Counted from the first letter of the stretch, positions 34,432 to 49,465 are shown. The stretch is 64,000 bases of DNA from Eriocheir sinensis (GCF_024679095.1 NC_066518.1:4461610-4525609), one strand, 5' to 3'. The notes: generated from the letters alone by a model not told the origin. Program-made: numbers and translations.

Positions 34432-34434
<3 letters not shown>

Positions 34435-34699
34435 AGCGTTGGTCAGACTGCATTAGCATTTGATCACGTTTCGCGGTCATCGTAAAGGCGAAGGTTTATG
34501 GTTTTATTCTTGTTTATATCTTCGGTTTTATCTTTATTTTGTCCTCAACGTCGACCTTTATTGTGGGAGTAAAGATTGTTGGACGCCTGCTTCTTTTCTT
34601 CTCATATTTCGTCTAACTTCGTCTTTTTTTTTCTGTCTTATCATTTTTTTTTAATTGTATCATTCTCGTTTTGACATTTATTGCTCGAATGCCCCTTTT

Positions 34700-35635
34700 T
34701 TTTACACCTGTTCCCTTGATTATACTTTTTTTTCAGTGTTTTTACTTGTTACATATTTACCCTTCTGTTTTTGTGCCTTTCCGCTAATTATTACTCCTTC
34801 CGCTATTTTTTACTATTTTTCTGCTGAATTTACCGTTTTTTGCGTTAATTTTACTTTCCTTCAGCTATTGTTTTATTATTTTCCTGTTGAATTTACCGTT
34901 TTTTGAGTTAATTTTACTTTCCTTCCGCTATTTTTTACTCTTTTCCTGCTGAATTTACCGTTTTTTGCGTTAATTTTACTTTCCTTCCGTTATTTTTTAC
35001 TATTTTCCTGCTGAATTTACTGCTTTTTTGCGTTAATTTTTCTTTTCTTCCGCTATTTTTTACTCTTTTCCTGCTGAATTTACTGCTTTTTTGCGTTAAT
35101 TTTACTTCGTTTTTTTTTCCTGCTGAATTTACTGTTTTTTGCGTTATTTTTACTCTCATTCTGCTGTTTTTACTTTTCTTCCGATATTTTTACTACTTTC
35201 CGCCGTTATTTTTTGCTCTCGTTCTGCTTTTTTGTTCTTTTGTTCTGCTGTTTTTACGCTTTTTTCAATTATTTTTACTCCTGTTCTGCTACTTTTTACT
35301 CCTTCTTCTTTACTCTTCTATTCCTTTTTCTGGTATTTTTTCATCCCCTCTTCATTTTCAACTTATTTTCCGAGTTTTCCTCCTTTTCTTTTTTTCCTCC
35401 TTTTCCGCTGTTTTTATTCCTTTTCCGCTAATTTTACTCCTTTTCCGCTTATTTTACTTCTTTTCCGCTAATTTTATTCCTTTTCCGCTAATTTTACTCC
35501 TTTTCCGCTTATTTTACTTCTTTTCCGCTAATATTATTCCTTTTCCGCTAATTTTACTCCTTTTCCGCTTATTTTACTTCTTTTCTGCTAATATTATTCC
35601 TTTTAAGCTATTCATTCTCCTGTTCCATCAAGTTT
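34700..35635 (+). repeat. 20-bp-monomer minisatellite with higher-order repeats
   Basis: Monomer type ttttccgctaattttactcc. At 34821-35125 the monomers form ~62-bp units (ctgctgaatttac at 34821, 34884, 34946, 35008, 35071 and 35120). At 35401-35600 they form 60-bp three-monomer units starting at 35401, 35461, 35521 and 35581. Stop-poor, T-rich frames are not genes. Confidence 0.93.
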
Positions 35636-35746
35636 ACTCCTCTCGCTATATTTGCACCCTTTCCGATGTTTTTTACGCCTGTGCCCATGTTGTTTTTCTC
35701 TTTTTTTATGGTCTGCTTATGGCGTCGGTAGGTTTTCATGGTGTCT

Positions 35747-36105
35747 TTGATGGTCAGCCCCAGCCCGTTATGGCGCAGGCAAATGTTTATCGTAGCGCCA
35801 CTTCGTTGGGTCACGCTGCCCCCCGGAGCGCATCTTTGATCCTTTTTAAAGAGTGAATCTAGAGTCCGGGTTGATAGGTGATGTTCAGGACAGCATGTGG
35901 GTAGTTGTATCATATAGAAATAAGCTTTAAAATACCCTATAAGCTTATTTTTATATTGTTTTAGTCACTTTGCTGAAGATAGTTGGATCATTCGGCGGTG
36001 ACTGAAGAATCCCAACCTCCAGCCCGAACGCTAACCACCAAGAAGTTTTAGAGAAGATAATTACGAGTACTCTAGAATCCTTGCTAACCACTCAGCCACG
36101 GACCT
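35747..36105 (-). mobile_element. Family C SINE, copy 2
   Basis: The conserved block ccagcccgttatggcgcagg ... cccccggagcgc ... gagtccgggttgat ... gacagcatgtgggtag lies at 35760-35905. The minus-strand head has an A-box-like TGGCTGAGTGGTTAGC at 36083-36098 and a second TGGTTAGCGTTCGGGC near 36023-36038. No good B-box is left. A 101-codon minus-strand frame here is incidental. Confidence 0.7.
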
Positions 36106-36109
36106 CCCT

Positions 36110-36540
36110 CCCTGTACGCTATTTTTTATTCGTTTTGCTACTTTTCCGCAACTTTATCTTACTTGTTTTCCGGTTCTTCGTCTTGTTCCGTTGTTTTGAC
36201 CCCTTTCCGCTATATATGCTCTAGTTTCGAAAGCTTTCCCTTCTGTTCCGTCTGTTTTTGTCCCGTTGCGCTGTTTTCGGTTCCTGTTTGTCTGTTTTTA
36301 TCCCCGTTGCGCTATTTTCGACTCCTGTTCCTCAATTTTTAATCCCGTTATGCTATTTTGGGCTCCACTTCCTCTATTTTTTCTCGTTTTTTTCATTTCT
36401 TGTTCATTTCAGCTATTTTGTTTTTTACTTCTACTCGTATTCCACTTTCTGTATCTTTAGGTCTGTTGTTTTTCCTCCTGTTATATATATTTTTATCCCC
36501 GTTTCGCTCTTCCTGCCTCCAGTTTAGCATATATATTGAT
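36110..36540 (+). repeat. Decayed 20-bp-monomer minisatellite
   Basis: cccgttgcgct-type words start at 36262, 36303 and 36344 (41 bp apart, two monomers). They are flanked by gctattttttatt and ttttccg words from the same family as 34700-35635. Confidence 0.75.
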
Positions 36541-36825
36541 TCCCCTCCAATATTATAACCCGACAGCGAGGGAAACAAATTACTCACACGACAATTAGCG
36601 CGACCTTGTTTATTTTCGGGCCCTGCAGGCTGACAAAATTAATGGACTCAATCACTCAATTCGGGACCAGTGCAAAACCGTGTCGATTCATGGCTTAACA
36701 GATTTTTTTTTTCTTCATTTTCATTACCAAATTTGTTCCGACCCGCCCACGGAAAGTGATAGCGAATGGTAACACTGGCGTCGCTATGAAAGCCAAGACG
36801 GTCAGCGGAATGTGAAAATAATGGA
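36541..36825. other. Mixed, non-repetitive segment
   Basis: About 285 bp lying between oppositely oriented arrays of the same monomer. No coding frame or recognised element. Confidence 0.45.
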
Positions 36826-37320
36826 AAATAAATAAAAACAGCGGGAAAGGAATGAAAAAAAGGTAAAATAGGAGGAAAAACAGCGAAATAGGCGTACAAA
36901 TGTCGGATATGGAGTATAAAAGAGCGGTAATAGGCGAAAAACAGCGGAAAAGGAGTAAAAACAGCGGAAAAGGAGTAAAACAACAGCAGAAAAGAAGTAA
37001 AAGGACAGAAAAAGGGTTAAACAACAGCGGAAGAGGAGTAAAAAACAGCGGAAAAGGAGTAAAAAGCAGCGGAAAAGGAGTAAAAAACAGCGGAAAAGGA
37101 GTAAAAACAGCGGAAAAGGAGTAAAAAACAGCGAAAAAGGAGTAAAAAACAGCTGAAAAATACGAAAAACAGCGTAAAATTAAGTTAAAACAGCGTAAAA
37201 TGACTAAAAACACATAAAAAGCAATAAAAAAGCATCCAAATGGCAGTGAAATTATGAGAAACTAACGTAAAAACAGCAGATCAGAAGTATAAACATCGGA
37301 AAAGGAATAAGAAAAGTATG
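36826..37320 (-). repeat. 20-bp-monomer minisatellite, inverted orientation
   Basis: aaaacagcggaaaaggagta repeats with a period of 19-21 bp, best between 36940 and 37140. This is the reverse complement of the monomer at 34700-35635. Confidence 0.93.
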
Positions 37321-37379
37321 GAAAAAAGAGTGATGACAGCGCCGTGGGTAGCCCGTGACAGCAAACCATCCCAGACCAA

Positions 37380-37709
37380 GACCTAATGAGCTAGAGGGAG
37401 AGACAGGAAGACGGACAGAGAGGCAACTTCACGTAAACGGCCAGACAGTGAGATGACGTAATCGACTTAGGAACTAGATGAACAGACAGTAAAATGGACA
37501 GGTAAGTAATTTCAGGTAAACGGAAAGACAGGGAGATGGAGAGATACGGACGTACAGGTATAGACAGGTGTGGTCTTTCAGGTAACGAAGAAGACAGGTT
37601 GACAGACATACCATTAGTGAAAGGAAGACAGGTGGAGAGAGATGCAGTTAGGGATAGAGGCAAAGACAGATAAATGGACAGATAGGGAATTATAGAGAAA
37701 AGGAAAGGG

Positions 37710-37789
<80 letters not shown>

Positions 37790-38066
37790 AAGAGAAAACA
37801 AAGAAAGGCAGAAAGACAATGAAAGAGAAAAAGAAAGAAAGAAAAGCAAAAAGAAGAAAAAATAAGGAAAAAGAAAAGTAAGAAGGAAAAAAGAAAAAAA
37901 AGAAAGGAGGAAAGAAGGAAAGAAAGGAAGCAATGAAAGAAAAAAAAGAGAAGAAAAAAAAACGAAAGAAAAAAGTAAAAAAAGAAAACAAAAACAAAGA
38001 AAGAAACGAAGAAACAAAAAAAAAAAGAGGAAGGGGGGAGGGTTAGTTAGTTGGCTCGTATTATCT

Positions 38067-38144
<78 letters not shown>

Positions 38145-38145
38145 A
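37380..38145. repeat. CAGA-type decay, (GA)n and A/G-rich DNA
   Basis: ggacagacag/gaaagacaggg words to 37700, (GA)n at 37712-37786, AAAGAAAG DNA to 38030 and (GA)n at 38071-38143. The 270-codon minus-strand frame spans these and is low complexity. Confidence 0.85.
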
Positions 38146-38227
38146 TGGCCGGCATCCGTGTTTTGTTTGCCTCCCCGCCACGCCTCGTCGTCTGCATCTC
38201 CACGTGTTTGTTTCTTGTGTTTGCCTG

Positions 38228-38720
<493 letters not shown>

Positions 38721-38929
38721 AGGTGTGGTTGGTTGCTCTCCTTTATCTCCTTTTCTCTCTCTCTCTCTGTTTACAACTCTTTTCGTGGTTACATATATTC
38801 TTTTCATCGTTGCTTTGTCTTTCCTTTTTTTTATAGATTTGAATATTTTGTTGACATGGAGTTGATTATTATTTTTTTTTTAGTGAATGATAAGTAGGAA
38901 GAGACGACCAGCAGGTGAACGAATGCTAC

Positions 38930-39090
38930 TGGGCACCTTCTTTCTTTCTTTCTTTCTTTTTCTTTCTTTCCTTCCTTCTTTCCTTCCTTCTTTCTTTCCT
39001 TATTACTTTCCTTCTTTCTTTTCTTCTTTCCTTATTTATTTCCTTCTTTCTTTCTTTCTCTCTTTCTTTTATTTATTTTACTTTATGAAA
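38930..39090. repeat. (CTTT)n/(CCTT)n tract
   Basis: ttctttctttctttc and ttccttcc runs over about 140 bp. Confidence 0.9.
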
Positions 39091-39743
39091 ATACCAAGAC
39101 TCGGCAAGCAGAGAATTTTAGAATGGGCAAAGTATGCTATTGTGTATTTCTTTATTTTCGCTCTTGCATTTTCTCCTTTATATTTTTTTGTTGTTGTTCA
39201 TTGATTCTGTGGACTACAAGGAAGACTGATGTTATTTTGTTTTGTCCCGTATTTTGTGCGGAATGAATTGTCTGTCTATCTATCTATCTATCTATTTATC
39301 TATCAAATGTGTGGCTTTGTAGCTATGTAATGTCAGGCTGTGTTGCTGTATACGTGTGAGACTTTAACTGTGTGGCTGTATTAATGAGGGTGGTGAGGCT
39401 GTGTACTGTATGTCTGTTAATCTTTGTGTCTGTGTAACTGTATGTCTGCCTTTATCCACCTCTGATATTGTGTGGGTAAGTAAGAGTGGCTGTGTATGGC
39501 TGTCTGTATGAAGATATGTGTGGTACTGGGACTGCGTGGCTGTAATTATGCGTGTCTGTGCGGCCTCGTGTTGGTTCTCTGCGCCTCCGTGCCTCTGCTG
39601 TTCTCTGGCCTGGCCCGCGCTGTCTGCCTCTCGCTGCATAATTAAGATGATTCCTGTCCGAGCCATTACGATGTGCCTTGGGCCTATAAACTTACCCTCC
39701 CACTCTCCTTTCTCCCCCTCTCCCCCTCCTCTTCCTCTTCCTG

Positions 39744-39745
<2 letters not shown>
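39091..39745. other. Mixed DNA with (CTAT)n and GGCTGTGT words
   Basis: (CTAT)n at about 39270-39302. A loose gtgtggctgtgtaactgtatg repeat covers 39305-39560. No gene. Confidence 0.6.
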
Positions 39746-39777
<32 letters not shown>

Positions 39778-40105
39778 AGGTGTTTGTTCAGCAGGCAGGT
39801 AGTTGTTTGCGAATGTCCATATACCTTGAAACGTCAGCCTGAAAAAAAATATAAAAAGATTCGGTATATAAATATCCAACGAGTATCATTTTTCCGCGTA
39901 TTTTTTTCCGCGTATTTTTTTCCGCGTAATACAACTGCCATGTCCGAGGTATTTATTTATTCAGTCGCGTATACTTATTTGTTCATTCTTCCGTGGATTC
40001 GCGAGTTCGGGATCCGCTTAATACCAGACGCAGTGTTGTTTTGTAGCTGATGGGAAATTACTCTCCAAAAGCCGCTTAGTCCGCGGGTAATGTACGTAGC
40101 GGCGG

Positions 40106-40145
<40 letters not shown>

Positions 40146-40207
40146 TTTTCCTTTTATGTATATCGCCACTCTAATACAATAATCGATGCACATTCATTCC
40201 TAGTGTG

Positions 40208-40265
<58 letters not shown>
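39746..40265. repeat. (GT)n, 13-bp repeat, (AC)n and (CT)n
   Basis: (GT)n at 39746-39774, three copies of tttttccgcgtat at 39888-39927, (AC)n at 40109-40142 and (CT)n at 40209-40262. Confidence 0.9.
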
Positions 40266-40267
<2 letters not shown>

Positions 40268-40890
40268 ACGCACGCATTAGCCATTATTACAAGGCCGGAG
40301 AGAGACTGACTGACTGACTACTGATATAACGAATTCCAATCTTACTTGAGCGCTCGTTCGACACACACACACACACACACACACACAACAGGATCTTCTG
40401 GCTGTTTAGTGATTCAAGGCAGTGAGTGGCTGCCTGAGGACCGTTGGACAAAAAATGAAGAATATTTAACAAACATTTATTATTTTCTTCACATTTGCCT
40501 TTCCTCCTGGAGCGTCCTTGAACTGACGTGAGCTGACCGGCTTTTTTTTTTCCTCGGTAATAATTAGTGTGTTGGGGAAACTGAAGTGAAGATGCGAGGC
40601 TGTCATTAACTCATCTTGGCAATACCGTTTAAGTTGTTCTCCCTGTCGAAGTTTTTGGGCTATATGCTTAAGTAAACATTAAAGTGCCCAAGCTCACACA
40701 TTCGCCAAGGCTGTCGCGGAGCTGTTGTGGGCATTTCCATGGGTGGTTGCATGACCTTGGTGGCGGTCTGACAAGGCTTGTGTAACAGGAACGTGCAGAG
40801 GTAAGCATGAGGAAGCGATTAATCTCCTTTTCGGCCCTTGGAAATTGATAATATGAGAGGCGAGAGTGACCTTTTGTATCATCGTTTGTT
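40266..40890. other. Mixed DNA, no gene recognised
   Basis: (AC)n at 40361-40387. The rest is of mixed composition. Frames of 60-110 codons show no domain. Confidence 0.5.
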
Positions 40891-40892
40891 AT

Positions 40893-41117
40893 GCACTCAC
40901 TCACATAGACACACACAAAGAGATGCTGCCCACATAGATAGATTAATAGATAGGGTGGTTGACTGACTGATTGACTGACACTAACTCTTATTTGTATCCC
41001 CTGTAACACCTTTTATGTAGCACCTGCTCACTCACGCACATAGACACACACAAAGAGATACTGCCCACATAGATAGATTAATAGATAGGGAGGTAGATTG
41101 ACTGACTGAGAGTAACC
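40893..41117. repeat. 135-bp duplication
   Basis: catagacacacacaaagaga starts at 40904 and 41039. Both copies continue through actgcccacatagatagatt-type sequence. A third fragment (ctaactcctattggcatcc) is at about 41340. Confidence 0.88.
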
Positions 41118-41420
41118 CCGTATTTTAAGACACTTTCGCTTCTCACATCAACTATTTCTAAAGGTCAAAGAGGGGGTCAATCGGGTTCTAATGAGTGTTT
41201 CTTTAGGTTCAAGGTACAGAAGAAGGGTCAGATTACCACCAGGGTCATAAAACTACTCCTGGAAATGCCCCAAACTCCTACGAAAGCCTTGTTAAATATG
41301 TGAATTTTGGCGATGAAATTTTCAGTAATACGGACCAACGCTAACTCCTATTGGCATCCTCGGTAACACCCTTGATGTAGAAGCGGCGATTTGCACTTCC
41401 TTTGTATTTTACGTTGACTT
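41118..41420. other. Mixed segment
   Basis: Non-repetitive within the window. Its even composition suggests an old dispersed element, but I see no diagnostic motif. Confidence 0.35.
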
Positions 41421-41422
41421 TC

Positions 41423-41535
41423 ATTTTTTTTTTTTACAGCAGAGGAGACAGTGCAAGGGCGTAAAAAATGAGAAAACAATAATGAAAAAAAAAGCCCGCT
41501 ACTTACTGCTCCATCCCGCTACTTACTGCGCCGCC
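41423..41535 (-). mobile_element. Family A short interspersed repeat, copy 4
   Basis: T run at 41425-41435, then gaggagacagtgcaagggc, an A-rich stretch and agcccgctacttactgctcc, followed at once by a second atcccgctacttactgcgcc. The 5' word is therefore duplicated in this copy. Confidence 0.75.
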
Positions 41536-41539
41536 TTTG

Positions 41540-41960
41540 TCGTAAATGAAGACAGATTTACAGATTTAACGATAGAGTAAGGAGGATGGAGGAGTAAGAA
41601 GAAGAGATAAACTAGCTCGATAAAAAGTAGCAGAGTGAGGAATGGGGATAAAAGACAGATGGATCGATAGAATATAGCGAAGTAGGAGTTAGGAGTGGAT
41701 GTAAAAGTAGACAGAACGATAAACAGTAACAAAATAGGAGAAAGGCGTTGAGGTGAAAATAGAATGTAGCAAAGTAGCGATAAGGAATGGTTGACAGAAG
41801 ATAGAAAGAAGACAGGCAGACAGAAATGTAGAAACTAGCAAAATAGGAGACAGGCGTGGAGGTGAAATAGAACGATTGAAGGTATATAGCAAAGTAGAAA
41901 GAGTGGTAGACAGAAGATAGAAAGAAGACAGGCAGACAAAGATAGAGAGTAGCTAAACAG
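41540..41960. repeat. ~116-bp array, purine/TAG-rich
   Basis: gacagaagatagaaagaag starts at 41793 and 41909. Diverged units upstream carry tagcaaagtag and ggagtgg words. Minus-strand Leu/Ser/Phe frames are artefacts. Confidence 0.8.
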
Positions 41961-42089
41961 GAGTGAAGAGTGAAGACAAAAAGAGAGGGAGGACTCGACC
42001 AGGCGTGTCACCTTGACTGGCGTGTAACACAAAGCAGAACCAATCAACGTGTGGCTAAGTGATGGAGGCTGCCAGTAAACACGCAGCGT

Positions 42090-42665
42090 ACCCCCTTGAC
42101 GCAACCACCACCACCACCACTACCACCACCACCACTACCACCATTACGACCATCCCACCACGACTCACACCACTACCACCACGCTTCCCTACCACCACGA
42201 CGCCCCCACCACGAACCTCCCCTCCACTATCACCACCACCACTACCACCACGAACCTCCCCACCACCATCACCACCACCACTACCACCACGAACCTCCCC
42301 ACCACCATCACCACCACCACTACCACCACGAACCTCCCCACCACCATCACCACCACCACTACGACCATGAACCTCCCCTCCACTATTACCACCACCACTA
42401 TCACCATCACGACCCTCCCTCACTACGACCCACACTACCACCACGACCCCCCCACACACCATTACCAACACTATCACCACCATCACCACTACCACCATGA
42501 CCCCCACCCACCCCACCACGACCCCCCCAACACCACCACCCCACTACCCCACCACCACCATCACCAAGACACCCCACCACCAACACCACCCCTACCACCC
42601 TCCCCTATTACCACCACCATCACCACTACCACCACCACCATCACCACCACCTCATGCACCCCCCA
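42090..42665. repeat. (CCA)n tract with a 39-bp minisatellite
   Basis: acgaacctcccc starts at 42211, 42250, 42289 and 42328, exactly 39 bp apart, with a variant at 42366. All lie within (CCA)n/(CAC)n DNA. 39 is a multiple of three, so His/Pro/Thr frames on + and Val/Gly frames on - run through. Confidence 0.95.
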
Positions 42666-43160
42666 CATCGCCACCAGGAGAAGCAAAACTAAGCTCAAAA
42701 CTCGTTCTGTCCTCTTTGTTTTTGTGCTGTGTTTTTTTTTTTTGTGAGTGTGTGTACATGTGCTTGCCCTTGAACAGACCCCATTACTGTAAAAAAAAAA
42801 TATATATATGAAGACGCAGCAGCAAACTCGTTACGCCTGACTGGCTGGGAAATTATCAGGGTAAAAAATATAATCAAGTGATGGAAGTTTGCCATTAATG
42901 TTAACCGTCTCGTCTTTACCTCCACGCTTCATGACGCAGACAGTAACAACAGCGACGGCAACACCACCACCACCACCACCACCACAACAAAACAAACAAC
43001 ACAACAACAAAACAACAACAAAAACAATAACAAACATAACGACAGTAACGACGAGAAAGAAAGAAGAAAGAAGAAAAGAGAAAGAAGAAGAGAAGAAGAA
43101 GAGACTAAAAGGAAAAAAACAAAAACAATCATAACAAATACAACAAACAACAACACTAGT
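42666..43160. other. Mixed DNA then (CCA)n/(CAA)n
   Basis: 42690-42930 is mixed. (CCA)n at 42962-42983 passes into CAA-rich then GAA-rich DNA. Confidence 0.6.
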
Positions 43161-43282
43161 ATGAGTCCGGTTGTTTCTTTTTTTGCTTCATTTTTACTAA
43201 CCGAGAAATTATTGAAGAGAAGCGTGATGTAATCTTACGCGTCAATAACCATTCATCAATTCCCCTCCGCCGCTGCCATGTG

Positions 43283-43315
<33 letters not shown>

Positions 43316-43655
43316 GGAGAAGGAGAAGAAAAAAAGGGGAATCAACATCAGCAATCCGGTTCCTCGTGACTCAATGGGAAAATATAAAGGAAAATATATC
43401 CATGTGGACAGCACGACGCCTCCCCTCCACACACACACAAAAAAAAAAAAAATAAATAAATAAATAAATAAATAAAAAAAAATTCCGTCATAAACTTTTT
43501 GTATATCCTCGAAGCGAACATTTAACTGCAGCAGAAGGAGCAGAATGTGAAGAAACAACATCATCATCATCATCAGGAGCAATAATAACAACAAAAACAC
43601 CAGCAACAATCAAATTACACCTGGCTCCTTCAATAATTAAAAAAAAAAAACATGT
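43161..43655. other. Mixed DNA with small SSRs
   Basis: (CAA)n at 43275-43315, (AAAT)n at about 43446-43482 and (CAT)n at 43558-43575. No gene. Confidence 0.6.
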
Positions 43656-43659
43656 CTGG

Positions 43660-44280
43660 TTCTCGTCACTTCTCCTTTATCGCCCCTGTTCCGTTCACGC
43701 CACTGCACCGTTCTTTTTACCTCTGCGTCCTCGTCTTTATTGCGTCTCGGTCTTGCTTCGTTCTTTCTATCGCTCCGTTCTGGTCACTTCTTCGTTCTTT
43801 TCACTGTCATGACGTTCACTGCACTTGCTTCGTTGTTGTCACTGCCCGTTCACTACACTGTTCCGTTTTCGTCACTGCTCCGTTCACGTCACTGTTGCGT
43901 TCTTGTTACCTCTGCATCCTTACCTTTATTACGTTCTCATCCTTGCTTCGTTCTCGACACTTCCGTTCATATTACTTCTTTGTCCTCGTCAACCTCTGCG
44001 CCTTTGTTTTTATCGCGTTCTCGTTCTTGCTTCGTCTTCGCCATTACTCTGTTTTTTTTCATGTCTTCGTTCTTCGGTAGACCTCTGCGCCCTTGCCTTG
44101 TCTCTCCCGATCTCTTGTTTTCGTTCTCGCTACTGCTTCGTTCTTGCCAGTGCTTCGTTCACATCTCTTCGTTCTCGTCAACTTCTGCATCCTCGTTCAA
44201 GCCACTACTTCGTTCTCGCCACTACCTCGTCCTCGTTGTCAGTGATCTGCTCTTGAAGCTCGCACGGCCTCACTAATCCT
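43660..44280 (+). repeat. Degenerate ~18-bp minisatellite
   Basis: Units of the type cttcgttctcgtcactgc recur imperfectly, with a longer period visible as acctctgcatccttacctttattacg (about 43910), cctctgcgcctttgtttttat (about 43994) and relatives. Frames of 140-178 codons are Ser/Arg/Phe/Leu repeats. Confidence 0.8.
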
Positions 44281-44690
44281 AATCTCTCTCCTTCATCCTT
44301 ACTCTCCCAGCCTCGTCTCGCCGCTCGCCTCGCTTAACCGTACCCAGCGGCCGTCCTTCTTGCGTGAATGATGAAGTATTTATTTTTCTCCTAATCATTT
44401 TTGCCCGCCATCCGTCATCAGGGGTTTTTGCGGGCGAGGTAAAATATAGAAGGACAAACGTCGACTTAATATACAACAAGCGTCGACTTCATATTGCCGT
44501 GGGTGGACTGGCGTGCGTCATTATCCCCGCCTGTAGTGATTATATTAGTCCCCCATGCTCGGTTTTCTTTTTTTTTCCCTGTTATTCTTTCCGTTAGCAT
44601 AATTGTTTGACCTCGGTGTTGTTGTTGTTTTTTCCAGCCGGGGGTGAGAGAGGAAAGGTAAAGCGGTTTGTAGGTTGAAGAGTTTGAGTG
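44281..44690. other. Mixed, non-repetitive segment
   Basis: About 400 bp of mixed DNA. cgtcgacttaatat and cgtcgacttcatat form a short direct repeat near 44459 and 44482. No gene-like frame. Confidence 0.4.
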
Positions 44691-44699
44691 GTTAAAAGG

Positions 44700-45125
44700 T
44701 GTTTTTGTTTTTTGTTCCACATTTCGTTTTCTTTTTTCTTGTTTTTTTTTGTCCCGCTTTTTCGTTTTCTTTTTCTTCTTTTCGTTTTCGTTTTCTTGTT
44801 TTGTGTTTTTGTCCCACTTTTCGTTTTCTTTTTCTTCTTTTCTTTTTCTTTTTCTTTTTTTTGTCCCACTTTCCGTTTTCTTTTTTCTTCTTTTCGTTTT
44901 CTTTTTCTTGTTTTTTGTGTTTTTTGTCCCACTTTCCGTTTTCTTTTTCTTCTTTTCGTTTTCGTTTTCTTGTTTTGTGTTTTTGTCCCACTTTTCGTTT
45001 TCTTTTTCTTCTTTTCGTTTTCTTTTTTTGTGTGTGTTTTTTGTCCCACTTTTCGTTTTCTTTTTCTTGTTTTGGGTTTTTTGTCCTACTTTTTGTTTTC
45101 TTTTTCTTGTTTTCTCATTTTCTGT
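44700..45125 (+). repeat. ~59-bp T-rich minisatellite, 8 copies
   Basis: gttccac/gtcccac words start at 44714, 44751, 44811, 44873, 44926, 44985, 45043 and 45083. Each unit is filled with ttcgttttctttttc. Frames on + (Phe/Ser/Leu) and - (Lys/Arg/Thr) are artefacts of this repeat. Confidence 0.94.
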
Positions 45126-45259
45126 TATTATCTTGACCTTTATAACCTGTTTTTCCTCCCCTCCTTTTTTTTTCCTTGCCTTACCACAGCGGTTCTAATT
45201 TCTTTCCTCTCTCTACCTCATTTCATATTCACCTACTCGCCTCTTTTCTATACGTAACA

Positions 45260-45309
<50 letters not shown>

Positions 45310-45560
45310 GCCTTCATCCCTTTCCCTAACAAACTAATCATATTATCCCGCCCCTTTGATCCTAAGAGCCAGAAGTTTGAGTGAAATAAACGCAACAATA
45401 AACGAATTAACTCCAAGTCCCTTACGTAAGAGAACTGGCCGCCCACTCCTATAAGAGACAATCATAGAAGGACTTGACATAAATTCTTCAGTACTACCTG
45501 TCTACCTACTACCTACCTCTACCTACCTGTCCATCGCTTTAATTAGACCAGATAAAGAAG
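45126..45560. other. Mixed DNA with (CT)n
   Basis: (CT)n at 45260-45307. The rest is mixed, with (CTAC)n-like words at 45495-45530. Confidence 0.65.
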
Positions 45561-46915
<1,355 letters not shown>

Positions 46916-46999
46916 CGGTCTTAAAAGAGTAAATTGTTTGAAAGCGAGCTAAGAAAAAAAAGGATGGGATGGGAAATTAAGAAGAAAAAGGACAAAATC

Positions 47000-47116
<117 letters not shown>

Positions 47117-47255
47117 TTCCTTGCCCCACTCACCCTATCTTTTCCTCCTCCCTTATCTTTTTCCTTCCTTCCTCCTCCTCTCTCTCTCTCTCTCTCTTAA
47201 TTCTCTTTTCTCACTCCTCTTATTTATTGTCCTCCTTTCTTTTTTTTTCACTCGT

Positions 47256-48345
<1,090 letters not shown>

Positions 48346-48419
48346 TTTAGGTATATTTTGGAATTTCCTTAACATTTATCAGAAAAAAGAACATAAGGGG
48401 ATGATAAAAAAGATAATGC

Positions 48420-48930
48420 AAATCCCCTTTAAGAAGATGAAGGAGGAGGAAGATAAGGATGATGATGGAGAGGTGAAGATGACAGAACGAGGAAAGAACG
48501 AATGAGGAAGAGAAGAAGAGGGATGAAACAGAGGCGTGCGAGAAGAAAAGAATGAGACGAGAGGTGGAGGAGGAGGAGGAGGAGGTGGAAGAAGCGACAG
48601 AGAAAAAGTGGAAAGACAAGAGAGACAGAGAGGAAAGGATGATAAGAAAGAAGAGGAGGAGGAGGAGGAGGAGGAAGAGGTGGAAGAAGCGACAGAGAAA
48701 AAGGGGAAAGACTAGAGATACAGACAGGAAAGGATGAGAAGAAAGAAGAGGAGGTGGAGGAAGAGGAGGAGGAGGAGGAGGAGGAGGAGGTGGAAGAAGC
48801 GACAGAGAAAAAGGGGAAAGACTAGAGATACAGACAGGAAAGGATGAGAAGAAAGAAGAGGTGGAGGAAGAGGAGGAGGAGGAGGAGGAGGAGGAGGAGG
48901 AGGAGGAGGAGGAGGAGGAGGAGGAAGTGA
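48420..48930. repeat. ~95-110-bp purine array ending in (GGA)n
   Basis: gaagcgacagagaaaaa starts at 48591, 48686 and 48796. Each is followed by ggggaaagactagagatacag and a (GGA)n segment that expands to about 70 bp at 48855-48923. Confidence 0.92.
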
Positions 48931-49385
48931 TTAATTCTTAGGGTATGTAAGCCAGTCGGACACGCGGAAAGGCAATTAAGGCAGCGCATGATTGATTCAA
49001 CTTTCGTGTGTAATCAGGAACAGAGGTTGTTTGGCCGAGTTGGTGACGGGGGGGAATGGGGAGGCTAAGGAGGGGGGAGGGGGGGGAAGGTGTGTGGTCA
49101 TGACTGGTGGTGGTGGTGGTGGTGGTGTTGATAGCAGTGGTGGTGATGGTGGTGTGGTGTTGGTGTGTGAGGTGGTGATAGTGTTGGTGGTGGTGGGGGT
49201 TGACTTAAATTATGAGTGTGTGTTTGTGTGTATGTGTGTGTGTGTGTGTGTGTTTATAGGCTTAATTAAGATAACACTCACCCCAAAAGCCAAGTAGTAT
49301 AGTTCTTCTGTTTTCTTTAATTCTTTCTTTCACTCACTTATCTGCATGACTCGAGGTCCATGTACGGCGTTGGCTACACTGATGT
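48931..49385. other. Mixed DNA with (GGT)n and (GT)n
   Basis: G-rich 49048-49090, (GGT)n at 49105-49200 (broken) and (GT)n at about 49217-49251. Confidence 0.6.
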
Positions 49386-49388
49386 CCT

Positions 49389-49465
49389 GATGTCCTCGTC
49401 TCTGGTGAAGCGGATGGATTTTTTTTATAGTACAACCCTCCTTGGGCCCATTTATATACACTTTT
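49389..49465. mobile_element. Family D dispersed repeat, copy 1
   Basis: ctggtgaagcggatggat, a T run, tatagtac and ctccttgggcc lie in the same order as at 51040-51108. The element boundaries are not visible. Confidence 0.55.

Noticed and set aside
35608..35913. 101-codon minus-strand gene
   Set aside because: The frame lies within the conserved block of the family C SINE.
43652..44276. Three overlapping 140-178-codon plus-strand frames
   Set aside because: They are different frames of one degenerate ~18-bp minisatellite.
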